Positions 36,647-43,964 of a DNA stretch of 43,964 nt are shown here, piece by piece. Both the position numbers and the translations under genes were made by a program. The notes under the pieces were generated by a model. That model did not search any database, had not been told where the DNA came from, and saw only the letters and a list, made by a program, of their open reading frames with translations. Every line of letters begins with the position of its first letter. The stretch's first letter is position 1. This DNA is from Bacteroidota bacterium (GTDB lineage Bacteria > Bacteroidota > Rhodothermia > Rhodothermales > UBA10348), in assembly GCA_029262835.1 (NCBI GenBank), contig JAJCYQ010000005.1, positions 1 to 43,964 of the forward strand, given 5' to 3'.

Positions 36647-39055
36647 ATGCTCCTGCATTCGCTTCGCACCACGCTCCGTCACGCCCGCCGGGATGCGGGC
36701 TTCGTACTGCTCAACGCCGGGGGACTGGCCGTTGGACTCGCCACCTGCCTCGTCATTCTCATGTACGTCCGGACGGAGCGGTCAACGGATCGCTTCCACG
36801 AGAATCACGACCGCATTGTCCGCGTCTGGGCTGAAACGACGCTTGGGGAGTCGCCCAGTTACGACAGTAACTCGGCGCATCCGCTCGCCGACCTGGCACG
36901 GGAACGCTTTCCCGACGTGGAAGAGGCGTTCCGGACGGTATCCATGGGGACGTCGCTTGTGGCATCGAGCCGAACATCTGCGTACGAATCGGACGTACTG
37001 CTTGTTGAACCCGCTTTCCATGACGTATTCGATTTCGAGTTGGAGGGCGCGTCGCCCGATGAGGCCCTCGGGGCGCCATTCTCTGTCGTCGTGACGCCGG
37101 CGTTCGCATCCCGCTACTTTGGCCGCGCATCTCCCATGGGCCAGACGCTCACCATGAGCTTCTGGGGTACCGAATACGAGTTTACCGTTACGGGCGTTGT
37201 GGCTGTGCCCGACAAGCGGTCCCGGTTCCAGTTCAGCGCCCTCGTTTCGTATGCCACCTACGAATACGTCCAACGGAATGTATTCGAGGACGACCCGTCG
37301 ACAGCCTGGACGAGCCTTAACCCTGACACCTGGATGCTGCTCGCACCCGGAGCCGATTGGCGCGCCCTCGAACAGAACATGCAGCAGGCCGTGACCGAAA
37401 TTGTCGGCTCAGGCGATGACGTCTGGTTCACCTACTTCCTGCAGCCCCTGTCCGACGTGCATCTGGGCGGGCTGGGCCTGAAGATCGCGCCCGAAGGCGA
37501 TCCTGACACGCTGCGCATGTTCAGCGGCATTGCCCTGCTCATCCTCCTCATTGCGTGCGCAAACTACATGAACCTGGCGACCGCCCGGGGCGCCGAGCGC
37601 GCGCGCGAAGTGGGCGTAAGGAAGGTGTTCGGCGCCCAACTCTGGCAGGTGCGCCTGCAGTTTCTCGTCGAGGCCGCGGGCATGACGGCGCTCGCCCTCG
37701 TTGTCGCGGCCGCTCTCGTCGAACTCGCCGTCCCGGAGATCAACCGGGCCGCCGGCGTGACCCTCATTGACGGCACATGGCTCTCTGCCACCATGGCCCT
37801 GTGGATTCTCGGTCTGGGCGCGGCCACGAGCCTGCTGGCTGGTGCCTACCCGGCTTTTTATCTGTCCCGCGTCAATGCGGGTGCCATTTTACGCGGCTCC
37901 AGCCAGACGGCTTCCGGGCGATCGGGCGGCGGCATGCGCCGGCTGCTGGTCGTGGCCCAGTTCACGGGCGGCATTGCCCTGCTCATGATGACCCTCGGAA
38001 TCCGCGGGCAAATGCAGTTCCTGGCTGAGAAGGACCTCGGCTTCGAAAAGGAGAACGTCCTTTTCGTGCCCGTCCGCTCCAACGCCGAGCGTGAACGCCT
38101 CGATCAAATCGCCGAACATCTGCGAACCGTGCCTGGCGTAGCCGCTGCGGCCGTGGCATCGAATGTCCCCATCGGCCTTACCCAGGGACACGGCGTCCGG
38201 GTGGTCGATGACCGGGAAGATGAAGGCACCATCCGCGGCGTACTTTCTGCATCTGCCGAGTACCGCGATGTATTGGGTCTCCAGATGATCGCCGGCTCCT
38301 GGTTTCGGGCCGACCGGGAGACCGACCAGACCGGTTTCGTCGTCAATGAGACGGCCGCGCGCATTTTTTCCCGGGACGGCACCGCAAGCGGCGCCCTCGG
38401 CCTGACGCTCAACCGGAACGGCCAGGAAGGCCCCATCGTGGGCGTCGCGAAAGATTTCAATTTTTCGGCCCTCCGCAACCCCATCGTTCCGTTGGTAATT
38501 TACCAGCCGCAGCGCGTCTGGGACAGACAGAACGTGGTCCTACGCCTGGCGCCGGGCTCCGAGACGCTGGAACGCGTGCGCCTGGCCTGGCAGGAAATTT
38601 CCCCCGGCACGCCGTTCGAATATAATTTTCTGGATGCGTCGCTCGCCGCTCTCTACCAGCGGGAGCGCACGGCAGGTCGCCTGTTCGCCTTGTTCTCGGG
38701 CCTCGGTATCGTCGTAGCCTGCCTCGGGCTGTTTGGTCTTGCCGCCTTTGCGGCCCACCGGCGGCGAAAGGAAATCGGCATCCGGAAGGTGCTGGGAGCG
38801 GGCGTCGTGCGCGTCATGCTCCTTTTGTCGCGCGAGTTTGTCGTGCTAGTTTCGCTGTCGATCGTGATTGCCCTGCCTATCTCCATATGGGCCCTGAACG
38901 CGTGGCTCGGCGCGTTTGCCTACCGTATAGACCTTGCGGCCTGGATGTTCGCCTGGCCGTCGGCCGCCGCCCTCGCCATTGCCATCGTGACCGTCTCCGG
39001 CCAGGCCCTGCGCGCGGCGCTCACGAATCCTGTCGACAGCCTTCGCTCGGAATAG
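36647..39055 (+). CDS. ABC transporter permease, FtsX/MacB type (first of pair)
   Basis: 802-residue inner-membrane permease with the eight-span Bacteroidota layout. A first span is near residues 20-42 (LNAGGLAVGLATCLVILMYV), then a MacB-type periplasmic domain. A block of three spans lies at about 290-410 (IALLILLIACANYMNLATA), an additional span and second periplasmic domain follow, and a final FtsX block ends NPVDSLRSE. The coupling loop GAERAREVGVRKVFGAQLWQ is the typical ATPase contact. The ATG at 36647 is chosen over an earlier GTG because it starts the conserved cytoplasmic segment. No ATPase gene is in the window. It probably works in mechanotransmission or export, substrate unknown. 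Confidence 0.92.
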   Translation: MLLHSLRTTLRHARRDAGFVLLNAGGLAVGLATCLVILMYVRTERSTDRFHENHDRIVRVWAETTLGESPSYDSNSAHPLADLARERFPDVEEAFRTVSMGTSLVASSRTSAYESDVLLVEPAFHDVFDFELEGASPDEALGAPFSVVVTPAFASRYFGRASPMGQTLTMSFWGTEYEFTVTGVVAVPDKRSRFQFSALVSYATYEYVQRNVFEDDPSTAWTSLNPDTWMLLAPGADWRALEQNMQQAVTEIVGSGDDVWFTYFLQPLSDVHLGGLGLKIAPEGDPDTLRMFSGIALLILLIACANYMNLATARGAERAREVGVRKVFGAQLWQVRLQFLVEAAGMTALALVVAAALVELAVPEINRAAGVTLIDGTWLSATMALWILGLGAATSLLAGAYPAFYLSRVNAGAILRGSSQTASGRSGGGMRRLLVVAQFTGGIALLMMTLGIRGQMQFLAEKDLGFEKENVLFVPVRSNAERERLDQIAEHLRTVPGVAAAAVASNVPIGLTQGHGVRVVDDREDEGTIRGVLSASAEYRDVLGLQMIAGSWFRADRETDQTGFVVNETAARIFSRDGTASGALGLTLNRNGQEGPIVGVAKDFNFSALRNPIVPLVIYQPQRVWDRQNVVLRLAPGSETLERVRLAWQEISPGTPFEYNFLDASLAALYQRERTAGRLFALFSGLGIVVACLGLFGLAAFAAHRRRKEIGIRKVLGAGVVRVMLLLSREFVVLVSLSIVIALPISIWALNAWLGAFAYRIDLAAWMFAWPSAAALAIAIVTVSGQALRAALTNPVDSLRSE

Positions 39056-39070
39056 GTAATCTGAACTGAT

Positions 39071-41476
39071 ATGCTGAAAAACTACTTTGTCATCGCGCAG
39101 CGGAATCTCCGCAAACATCCGGGGTCGACCCTCATCTCGGTCGGTGGCCTGGCTGTTGGCCTGGCGGCGAGCCTGCTGATCGGTATGTACGTCATGCACG
39201 AAATGTCGTACGACGAACATTTCGAGCGCTCGGAAGACCTGTTCCGCGTCGCGTGGTTCGGAGATAACCCGCAGACGCGTACGCCCCATCCGATGGCCCA
39301 GGCCATGGTCGACGATCTACCGGAGGTTGAGGCAGCGGTGAGCCTGTCGCCGATCTGGGGGCCAGGGCTTACGCGCCCCGAGATTACGTTCCAGAACGGC
39401 GACAATCGGTACCGTGAAGGTCGTGTCCTGTCGGCCGACAGTACCTTTTTCGACGTGTTTTCCTTTGATTTTCTGCACGGATCGCCGAGTACCGCGCTTT
39501 CACAGATCGGCGGTGTTGTCCTGACCGAATCCACAGCCCGGAAATATTTCGGCTCGGAAAATCCGATGGGAAAACCGCTGATGGTCAACGATGAATTCGA
39601 GCTTTTCGTATCGGGTGTGGTCACGGACGTTCCAGAAACAACGCATTTCCATTTCGACATTCTTGTCTCGTATGTCACACTGAAACTCCAGGAAACCGGA
39701 GCATATTACGAGTGGGCAGATTTCGGCCATTTCAATTACGTGTTGCTGAACGAGAACGCCCGTTCGGAGCAGATGGAGCGGCGTATCAACGATTGGGTCC
39801 GGGACTACGTCGCGTTTTCTCCGGGGACAATTGAGCGTATGAATGCCGATACGATGTTCGGATTCAGGTTGCAGCCAGTCACGGACATACATCTGAAGTC
39901 GAACATCCGCTGGGAACTCGAACCCAACGGTCGAATGGCCTATGTCTACATCCTGTCGGCCGCCGCCCTCATCATTCTTCTGATATCCTGTGTCAATTTC
40001 ATCAACCTGTCAACGGCGGGCTCACAGACCCGAAAGCGGGAAGTAGGTGTCAGAAAGGCGCTCGGAGCAGGACGGATTGATCTCGCTGGCCAATTCCTGT
40101 GTCAGGGATTTATTGTCACGCTTCTGGCCATGACGGGAGCGCTGGGGATTGTCGAAATTACACTTCCTGTTCTGAATGCCTTTCTGGGCTACGAGACGGG
40201 TCTGCTCCATTCATTTCGCGATGCAGTACCGCTTCTGGCCGGCCTCTTCCTGGTTGTCGGTCTGCTTGCTGGCGGGTATCCGGCCTTCATTATCTCCTCC
40301 TATCGGCCGGTGCTGGCACTGGCCGGTCGAACGGGAGAATCCTTGGGGGCAGGCCTGTTCAGGAAATCGCTTATCGTGTTTCAGTTTGCGGCATCGGTCG
40401 CCCTCGTTGTCGCCATTCTGGCCATCAAGGCGCAACTTTCATATGTGGAGAATACATCCCTCGGAATGGAGGCCGAACGGGTCGTCACCATTCCCGTGGA
40501 GTCCGGACTGGTTTCTGAGCAGTACGAATCTCTGCGGGAAAGATGGCTGGAGGAGCCCTCGGTTCTCAGCGTCGCAGCTGTTTCCAACATTCCGGGTGGA
40601 AACTTCAACCAACAACCGCTCGAATGGCGACCTGGACGCGACCAGATCGATGTATCACCCTGGCGAGTCGATTCTGATTTTCTCCAGGTGCTTGGAATCG
40701 AGCTGGCTCACGGCCGATCGTTCTCGCGGGACCGACCGGCTGACAGGGACAATGCCTTTCTTCTCAATGAGACCGCCGTGCGGCAGTTGGGTATGGAATC
40801 GCCGATTGGTGAGCGAATCACTTTCATGGACGATGACGAAGCGCGGGAAGGGACGGTCATCGGCGTGTTGGAAGATTTCCATTTCAAGTCCCTTCACCGG
40901 GAAATCGAACCCATGATCGTTGAATACAGGCCGAGCTCCATGAGCTATATCCTGGTCAAGCTACGCTCCGCTTCGTCTGCGCAGATGATCGGTGCACTCT
41001 CTGCCGGGTGGTCTGATGTATTCCCGGATATCCCTTTCACATCTGATTTTCTGGATGCGACAATCAGTGCCCAATACCGAAGCGAGCGGCAGATGGGTGC
41101 GCTCTTGACGCTGTTCGCCAGTATTGCGCTCGTTCTGGCCTGTCTGGGCCTTTTTGGACTTGTCGCGCTCGATACACATCAGCGGACGAAAGAAATCGGA
41201 ATCAGGAGGGTGCTGGGCGGTTCCGTAGCGGGCATTGTGTTGTTGTTCTCGCTGGATTACCTCAAGCTTGTCGGTGTTGCACTGCTCACAGGTGGCCTTG
41301 TGTCCGCCGTCCTGGTGAACGATTGGCTGTCGAATTTTGCCTACAGTACCCGTCTGGGTTTCGAAGTTTTCCTTTGGGCTGGAATAATTGTAACCGGCGT
41401 GGCCATGCTGACGGTCGCCTGGCAGGCCGCGCGCTCCGCGACGGACAATCCTGTCGACAGCCTGAGAAGTGAGTAG
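39071..41476 (+). CDS. ABC transporter permease, FtsX/MacB type (second of pair)
   Basis: 801-residue paralogue of the gene before it, 15 bases downstream, with the same plan: NLRKHPGSTLISVGGLAVGL at the start, a MacB-type domain (RVAWFGDN, VLTESTARKYFGSENPMGKP), the coupling loop SQTRKREVGVRKALGAGRID, a second such loop (HQRTKEIGIRRVLGGS), and the same last nine residues NPVDSLRSE. The two probably arose by duplication and may form a heterodimer. Base composition looks less GC-rich than in the first copy, which could mean separate histories. No ATPase partner is present nearby. Confidence 0.92.
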   Translation: MLKNYFVIAQRNLRKHPGSTLISVGGLAVGLAASLLIGMYVMHEMSYDEHFERSEDLFRVAWFGDNPQTRTPHPMAQAMVDDLPEVEAAVSLSPIWGPGLTRPEITFQNGDNRYREGRVLSADSTFFDVFSFDFLHGSPSTALSQIGGVVLTESTARKYFGSENPMGKPLMVNDEFELFVSGVVTDVPETTHFHFDILVSYVTLKLQETGAYYEWADFGHFNYVLLNENARSEQMERRINDWVRDYVAFSPGTIERMNADTMFGFRLQPVTDIHLKSNIRWELEPNGRMAYVYILSAAALIILLISCVNFINLSTAGSQTRKREVGVRKALGAGRIDLAGQFLCQGFIVTLLAMTGALGIVEITLPVLNAFLGYETGLLHSFRDAVPLLAGLFLVVGLLAGGYPAFIISSYRPVLALAGRTGESLGAGLFRKSLIVFQFAASVALVVAILAIKAQLSYVENTSLGMEAERVVTIPVESGLVSEQYESLRERWLEEPSVLSVAAVSNIPGGNFNQQPLEWRPGRDQIDVSPWRVDSDFLQVLGIELAHGRSFSRDRPADRDNAFLLNETAVRQLGMESPIGERITFMDDDEAREGTVIGVLEDFHFKSLHREIEPMIVEYRPSSMSYILVKLRSASSAQMIGALSAGWSDVFPDIPFTSDFLDATISAQYRSERQMGALLTLFASIALVLACLGLFGLVALDTHQRTKEIGIRRVLGGSVAGIVLLFSLDYLKLVGVALLTGGLVSAVLVNDWLSNFAYSTRLGFEVFLWAGIIVTGVAMLTVAWQAARSATDNPVDSLRSE

Positions 41477-41606
41477 TGCCGCGGAGGTGGGCTTGGCCGA
41501 CGTGGATTTCATGACGGAACTATTCAGGCACTGTACTCGAAGAGTGGATGTGTCGACAGTTGTGAAGGTCGTTCCGGTTGGGGATCCAGTTTCGTAACTT
41601 GCCGGC

Positions 41607-43073
41607 ATGAACACACCTGAACTCACGGCCTGTGACAAGGCCATGCTCGATGGTCGCGAAGGGCCGGCTACGCAGATGGCCATGCGTATTCTGGTGCGTA
41701 TGATGCCTGTATTTGGAGCGCATCGGCTTATGAACGTGTCGGCGGCGCATATTGACTCGAGCGTCTACATGGGGCCGGCGACCATGGAATACGCCGAGCG
41801 CCTGGCGGAGCTCGGCGCTCGCGTGCGCGTGCCGTCGACGCTGAATGTGGCGGGGGTCGATGAGCACGGCTGGTCCGAGTGGTCGGTGCCGGCGGGCGTT
41901 GCGGACGGTGCCATTCGGCAGATGCGCGCCTACGAGAAAATGGGCTGCATCCAGACGTGGACGTGCGCGCCGTACCAGACGGAGCACCGGCCGACGTTCG
42001 GGCAGCAGATTGCGGCTGGAGAATCGAACGCGATCTGCTTTTACAACAGTGTGATCGGGGCGAGGACGGCCCGGTATCCGGACCTGTTGGACATCTGTGC
42101 CGCCATCACGGGCCGTGTGCCGGCCGCCGGCCTGCATCTGGACGAAGGCCGGCACGGAACCGTGCGCGTAGATCTGGTGGATGTACCACGGAGCGTCCAG
42201 GAGGCCGATGCGTTCTGGCCGGTCCTGGGTATTCTGCTGGGAAACGTTGCGGCGGACGATGTGCCGGTTGTGACGGGCATTGAAGTTGAGCCGACGGATG
42301 ACAACCAGAAAGCGGTCTGCGCGGGCGCGGCAAGCTCGGGGGCGGTGGCGCTCTACCACATGGTGGGCATTACACCCGAAGCTCCGGACGAGTCGGCCGC
42401 CTTCGGCGGCCGCCCCGCCCCGAAAGTCATCAAAGTAGGCATGGACGATCTGCGCCGCGTGTGGCGCAGCATGTCGGCTGCGCGGCCGGAGGGCGGTGGC
42501 AGCGGCGTCATTCCGGCAGGCAGTTCCGGGACGGTCTCGGCGCGCAATTCAGAGGGCCCGTCTGAACCGTCCTCGGCTGGCGCGAGCCAGAGCCCGGGCG
42601 GGAGCGACGGCGCAATCGGAAGTGGAGACGGGGCAACCGAAGGAGGCGTCCCCGCGCCAGCAGCCGCCCCCGCCGAAGGACCTGGCGCGCTCGATATGGT
42701 GCTGCTCGGCAGCCCGCACTTCAGCCTCGAGGAGTTCCGCCGCCTGGCCGAGCTCGTTGAGGGCCGCACGCGGCACGAAAGGGTGCAGTTTCTTATTACG
42801 TGCAGCCGATCGGTGCGCATGCTGGCCGAATACGGCGGGTTCATGGCGCCAATTGAGGCCTTTGGAGCGAAGATCACGGTCGATACCTGTCCGCTGACAA
42901 GTCCCATGCTGAACGAAAGTGTTGGCACCATCATGACCAACTCGGCCAAATATTCCTATTACTCACCGGGCCTGCTCGGAACGGGCGTCGTCTATGGCTC
43001 GCTCGCGGACTGCGTGGAATCGGCCGTCAGAGGGACGGTCGTGCGCGACGAAACCATGTGGGAGGTGGCATAG
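41607..43073 (+). CDS. Aconitase X catalytic (large) subunit, DUF521
   Basis: 488-residue large subunit of aconitase X. Family signs: AMRILVRMMPVFGAHRLMNV, AHIDSSVYMG, GCIQTWTCAPYQ with a likely cluster Cys120, ESNAICFYNSVIGART, GLHLDEGRHG, VLLGSPHFSLEEF, and VDTCPLTSPM near the end. Known members are cis-3-hydroxy-L-proline dehydratases in bacteria and mevalonate-5-phosphate dehydratases in archaea; which applies here cannot be read. Two oddities: residues about 291-360 are a low-complexity Ser/Gly/Pro/Ala insert, and LGSPH has Ser where I recall Cys in many members. The small subunit gene follows after three bases. Confidence 0.9.
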   Translation: MNTPELTACDKAMLDGREGPATQMAMRILVRMMPVFGAHRLMNVSAAHIDSSVYMGPATMEYAERLAELGARVRVPSTLNVAGVDEHGWSEWSVPAGVADGAIRQMRAYEKMGCIQTWTCAPYQTEHRPTFGQQIAAGESNAICFYNSVIGARTARYPDLLDICAAITGRVPAAGLHLDEGRHGTVRVDLVDVPRSVQEADAFWPVLGILLGNVAADDVPVVTGIEVEPTDDNQKAVCAGAASSGAVALYHMVGITPEAPDESAAFGGRPAPKVIKVGMDDLRRVWRSMSAARPEGGGSGVIPAGSSGTVSARNSEGPSEPSSAGASQSPGGSDGAIGSGDGATEGGVPAPAAAPAEGPGALDMVLLGSPHFSLEEFRRLAELVEGRTRHERVQFLITCSRSVRMLAEYGGFMAPIEAFGAKITVDTCPLTSPMLNESVGTIMTNSAKYSYYSPGLLGTGVVYGSLADCVESAVRGTVVRDETMWEVA

Positions 43074-43076
43074 ATT

Positions 43077-43559
43077 ATGACGACGGAACAGACGGAGAAA
43101 GGGGCCGGAACTGGCGCGCAGGTCCGCGGCGAGGCCGAATCGAGCGCACAATTTCGCGGCCAGGCTGTGGTGCCGGGCACGGCGGCGGGCGAGGCGCTCG
43201 TGAGCGCCGAGCCCCTGTCGTTCTGGGGCGGCTACAGCGCACAGACAGGCGAAATCATTGATCGGCGGCATCCACTATCGGGCCAGCAGGCGGCGGGCAA
43301 GATCCTCGTCCTGCCCTTCACGCGCGGCTCGAGCACGACGACGGCCATTTTCCTCGAAGCCGTACGGGCAGGCGTGGCCCCGGCAGGTCTCGTGACCGAC
43401 CGGCCCGACGTTTTTCTGACGCTTGCCAGCGTCGTTGCCGAAGAAATGTACGGGCGCCCCGTGCCCATCGTGGCGCTCCGCCCCGACGAGTTCCGCGCGC
43501 TGGCCACCGCCCGCGAGCTGCGCATCGACCAGGACATTCTTTCTGTGATATATCATTGA
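43077..43559 (+). CDS. Aconitase X swivel (small) subunit, DUF126
   Basis: 160 residues; the DUF126 domain covers about 22-155. It begins RGQAVVPGTAAGEALVS, then PLSFWGGYSAQTGEIIDRRH and ILVLPFTRGSSTTTAIFLEA, with the RGSS substrate-binding loop, and ends with the AGLVTDRPDVFL and RPVPIVAL strings. It closes over the active site of the large subunit. The first 20 residues are a polar tail without family likeness. Its last codons and stop lie within the tandem palindromes at 43546-43577. Confidence 0.92.
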   Translation: MTTEQTEKGAGTGAQVRGEAESSAQFRGQAVVPGTAAGEALVSAEPLSFWGGYSAQTGEIIDRRHPLSGQQAAGKILVLPFTRGSSTTTAIFLEAVRAGVAPAGLVTDRPDVFLTLASVVAEEMYGRPVPIVALRPDEFRALATARELRIDQDILSVIYH

Positions 43560-43577
43560 TATATCATAAATATATCA
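43546..43577. promoter_or_regulatory. Three AT-rich near-palindromes at 11-base spacing
   Basis: TGATATATCA occurs perfectly at 43546-43555 and 43557-43566, and a two-mismatch copy AAATATATCA at 43568-43577. Each copy is its own reverse complement or nearly so, and the starts are exactly 11 bases apart, about one helical turn. The block overlaps the stop of the aconitase X small subunit and ends 21 bases before the next ATG, the usual place for an operator. The AT richness stands out in a GC-rich region. Confidence 0.6.
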
Positions 43578-43598
43578 GACTGTGAAGAGGCCAGGACC

Positions 43599-43964
43599 AT
43601 GCACAACGAACAGCACGATCTGGATCTGTTTTTCCTCGGGCCAAAGTCTGAGCAGCGGCAGTTCCTGACCGAAGTGCTGCAGCTCGTGCTGAATGACCAC
43701 GTGTTCTGGAGGCGCAACTATTACCCGAAAGATCCGCCGGCCATTCCGTACAGCAAGGTCCATGGCGAGCAGGCGCGGCACTTCCGGGAGGAGTTTTACA
43801 CGGAGCTCTTCCGGCTCATTTCGGAGCTCAAGCTGGACGTCCCGATATTCTCGCCACGCTATGCGGCGCATATGATTTCGGAGACGAACCTGCCATCGCT
43901 CGTGTCCTATTTCGCGACGCTGCTCTACAACCCGAACAACGTATCGAGCGAGGCCAGTCCGGTC
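43599..43964 (+). CDS. PLP-dependent group II decarboxylase (3' partial)
   Basis: The open frame of 122 codons from the ATG at 43599 runs off the window. Visible strings are FFLGPKSEQRQFLTEVLQLV, HVFWRRNYYPKDPP, PIFSPRYAAHMISETNLPSL and LLYNPNNVSSEASPV, the last two being the well-known entry of the glutamate/tyrosine/aromatic amino-acid decarboxylase family (substrate-side His-Met, then YNPNNV and ExSP). The PLP lysine lies beyond the end. The substrate amino acid is unknown. Control by the tandem palindromes just upstream is likely. Confidence 0.85.
   Translation, partial: MHNEQHDLDLFFLGPKSEQRQFLTEVLQLVLNDHVFWRRNYYPKDPPAIPYSKVHGEQARHFREEFYTELFRLISELKLDVPIFSPRYAAHMISETNLPSLVSYFATLLYNPNNVSSEASPV

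Overview
This 43,964-base window is dense, GC-rich (about 60% by eye) bacterial chromosome. The gene types point to the Bacteroidota/Rhodothermota lineage: a DUF5916 outer-membrane barrel, a TonB receptor with a carboxypeptidase-regulatory-like N-terminal domain, an ECF sigma/anti-sigma/DUF4252 trio, about 800-residue FtsX-type permeases ending in NPVDSLRSE, and secreted S9 and M1 peptidases. The high GC together with a true LexA/RecO pair favours a Rhodothermales-type organism over a classical low-GC Bacteroidetes. That placement is inference from gene content; there is no rRNA in the window.

Layout. 1-2.4 kb: end of an arginine operon (argE-like, argH). 2.4-2.8 kb: a repeat-rich gap. 2.8-7.6 kb: a DUF5916 outer-membrane protein on the minus strand, then a 30-residue membrane peptide, an fsa/transaldolase and a beta-CASP nuclease on the plus strand. 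7.7-11.6 kb, minus strand: a 16-residue-repeat exported protein, an iron-dependent alcohol dehydrogenase and a C-terminal processing protease. 11.6-18.1 kb, plus strand: an envelope-maintenance block (ECF sigma, anti-sigma, DUF4252, LemA, TPM protein, TPR, LysM/RlpA-like protein, CPBP protease, HtpX, small membrane protein). 18.0-20.2 kb: ComEA-like protein, recO, lexA. 20.3-24.5 kb: a GH13-like protein that has lost its catalytic residues, and aconitase. 24.65 kb: tRNA-Ala(CGC). 24.8-28.9 kb, minus strand: a probable metal-related operon (His-containing membrane protein, TonB receptor, CPCC lipoprotein). 28.9-36.2 kb, plus strand: succinate-semialdehyde dehydrogenase and a secreted peptide-degradation set (DPP-IV, amidohydrolase, M1 aminopeptidase). 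36.2-36.6 kb: a second repeat-rich gap. 36.6-41.5 kb: two tandem ABC permeases. 41.6-44 kb: two-subunit aconitase X, then the start of a PLP-dependent decarboxylase that runs off the end.

Most genes sit in tight same-strand runs with 4-base ATGA or GTGA overlaps, so they are probably co-transcribed. The strongest unexplained signals are: (a) a family of short dispersed repeats shared by three gene gaps, including a 51-base element present in opposite orientations about 34 kb apart; (b) three AT-rich near-palindromes at exact 11-base spacing between aconitase X and the decarboxylase; (c) a perfect inverted repeat over the -10 region of a good promoter in front of lexA; (d) a foldable leader upstream of the TonB receptor; (e) the GH13-like pseudoenzyme; and (f) the 10-fold 16-residue glycine repeat. 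No CRISPR array, prophage or insertion sequence was seen.
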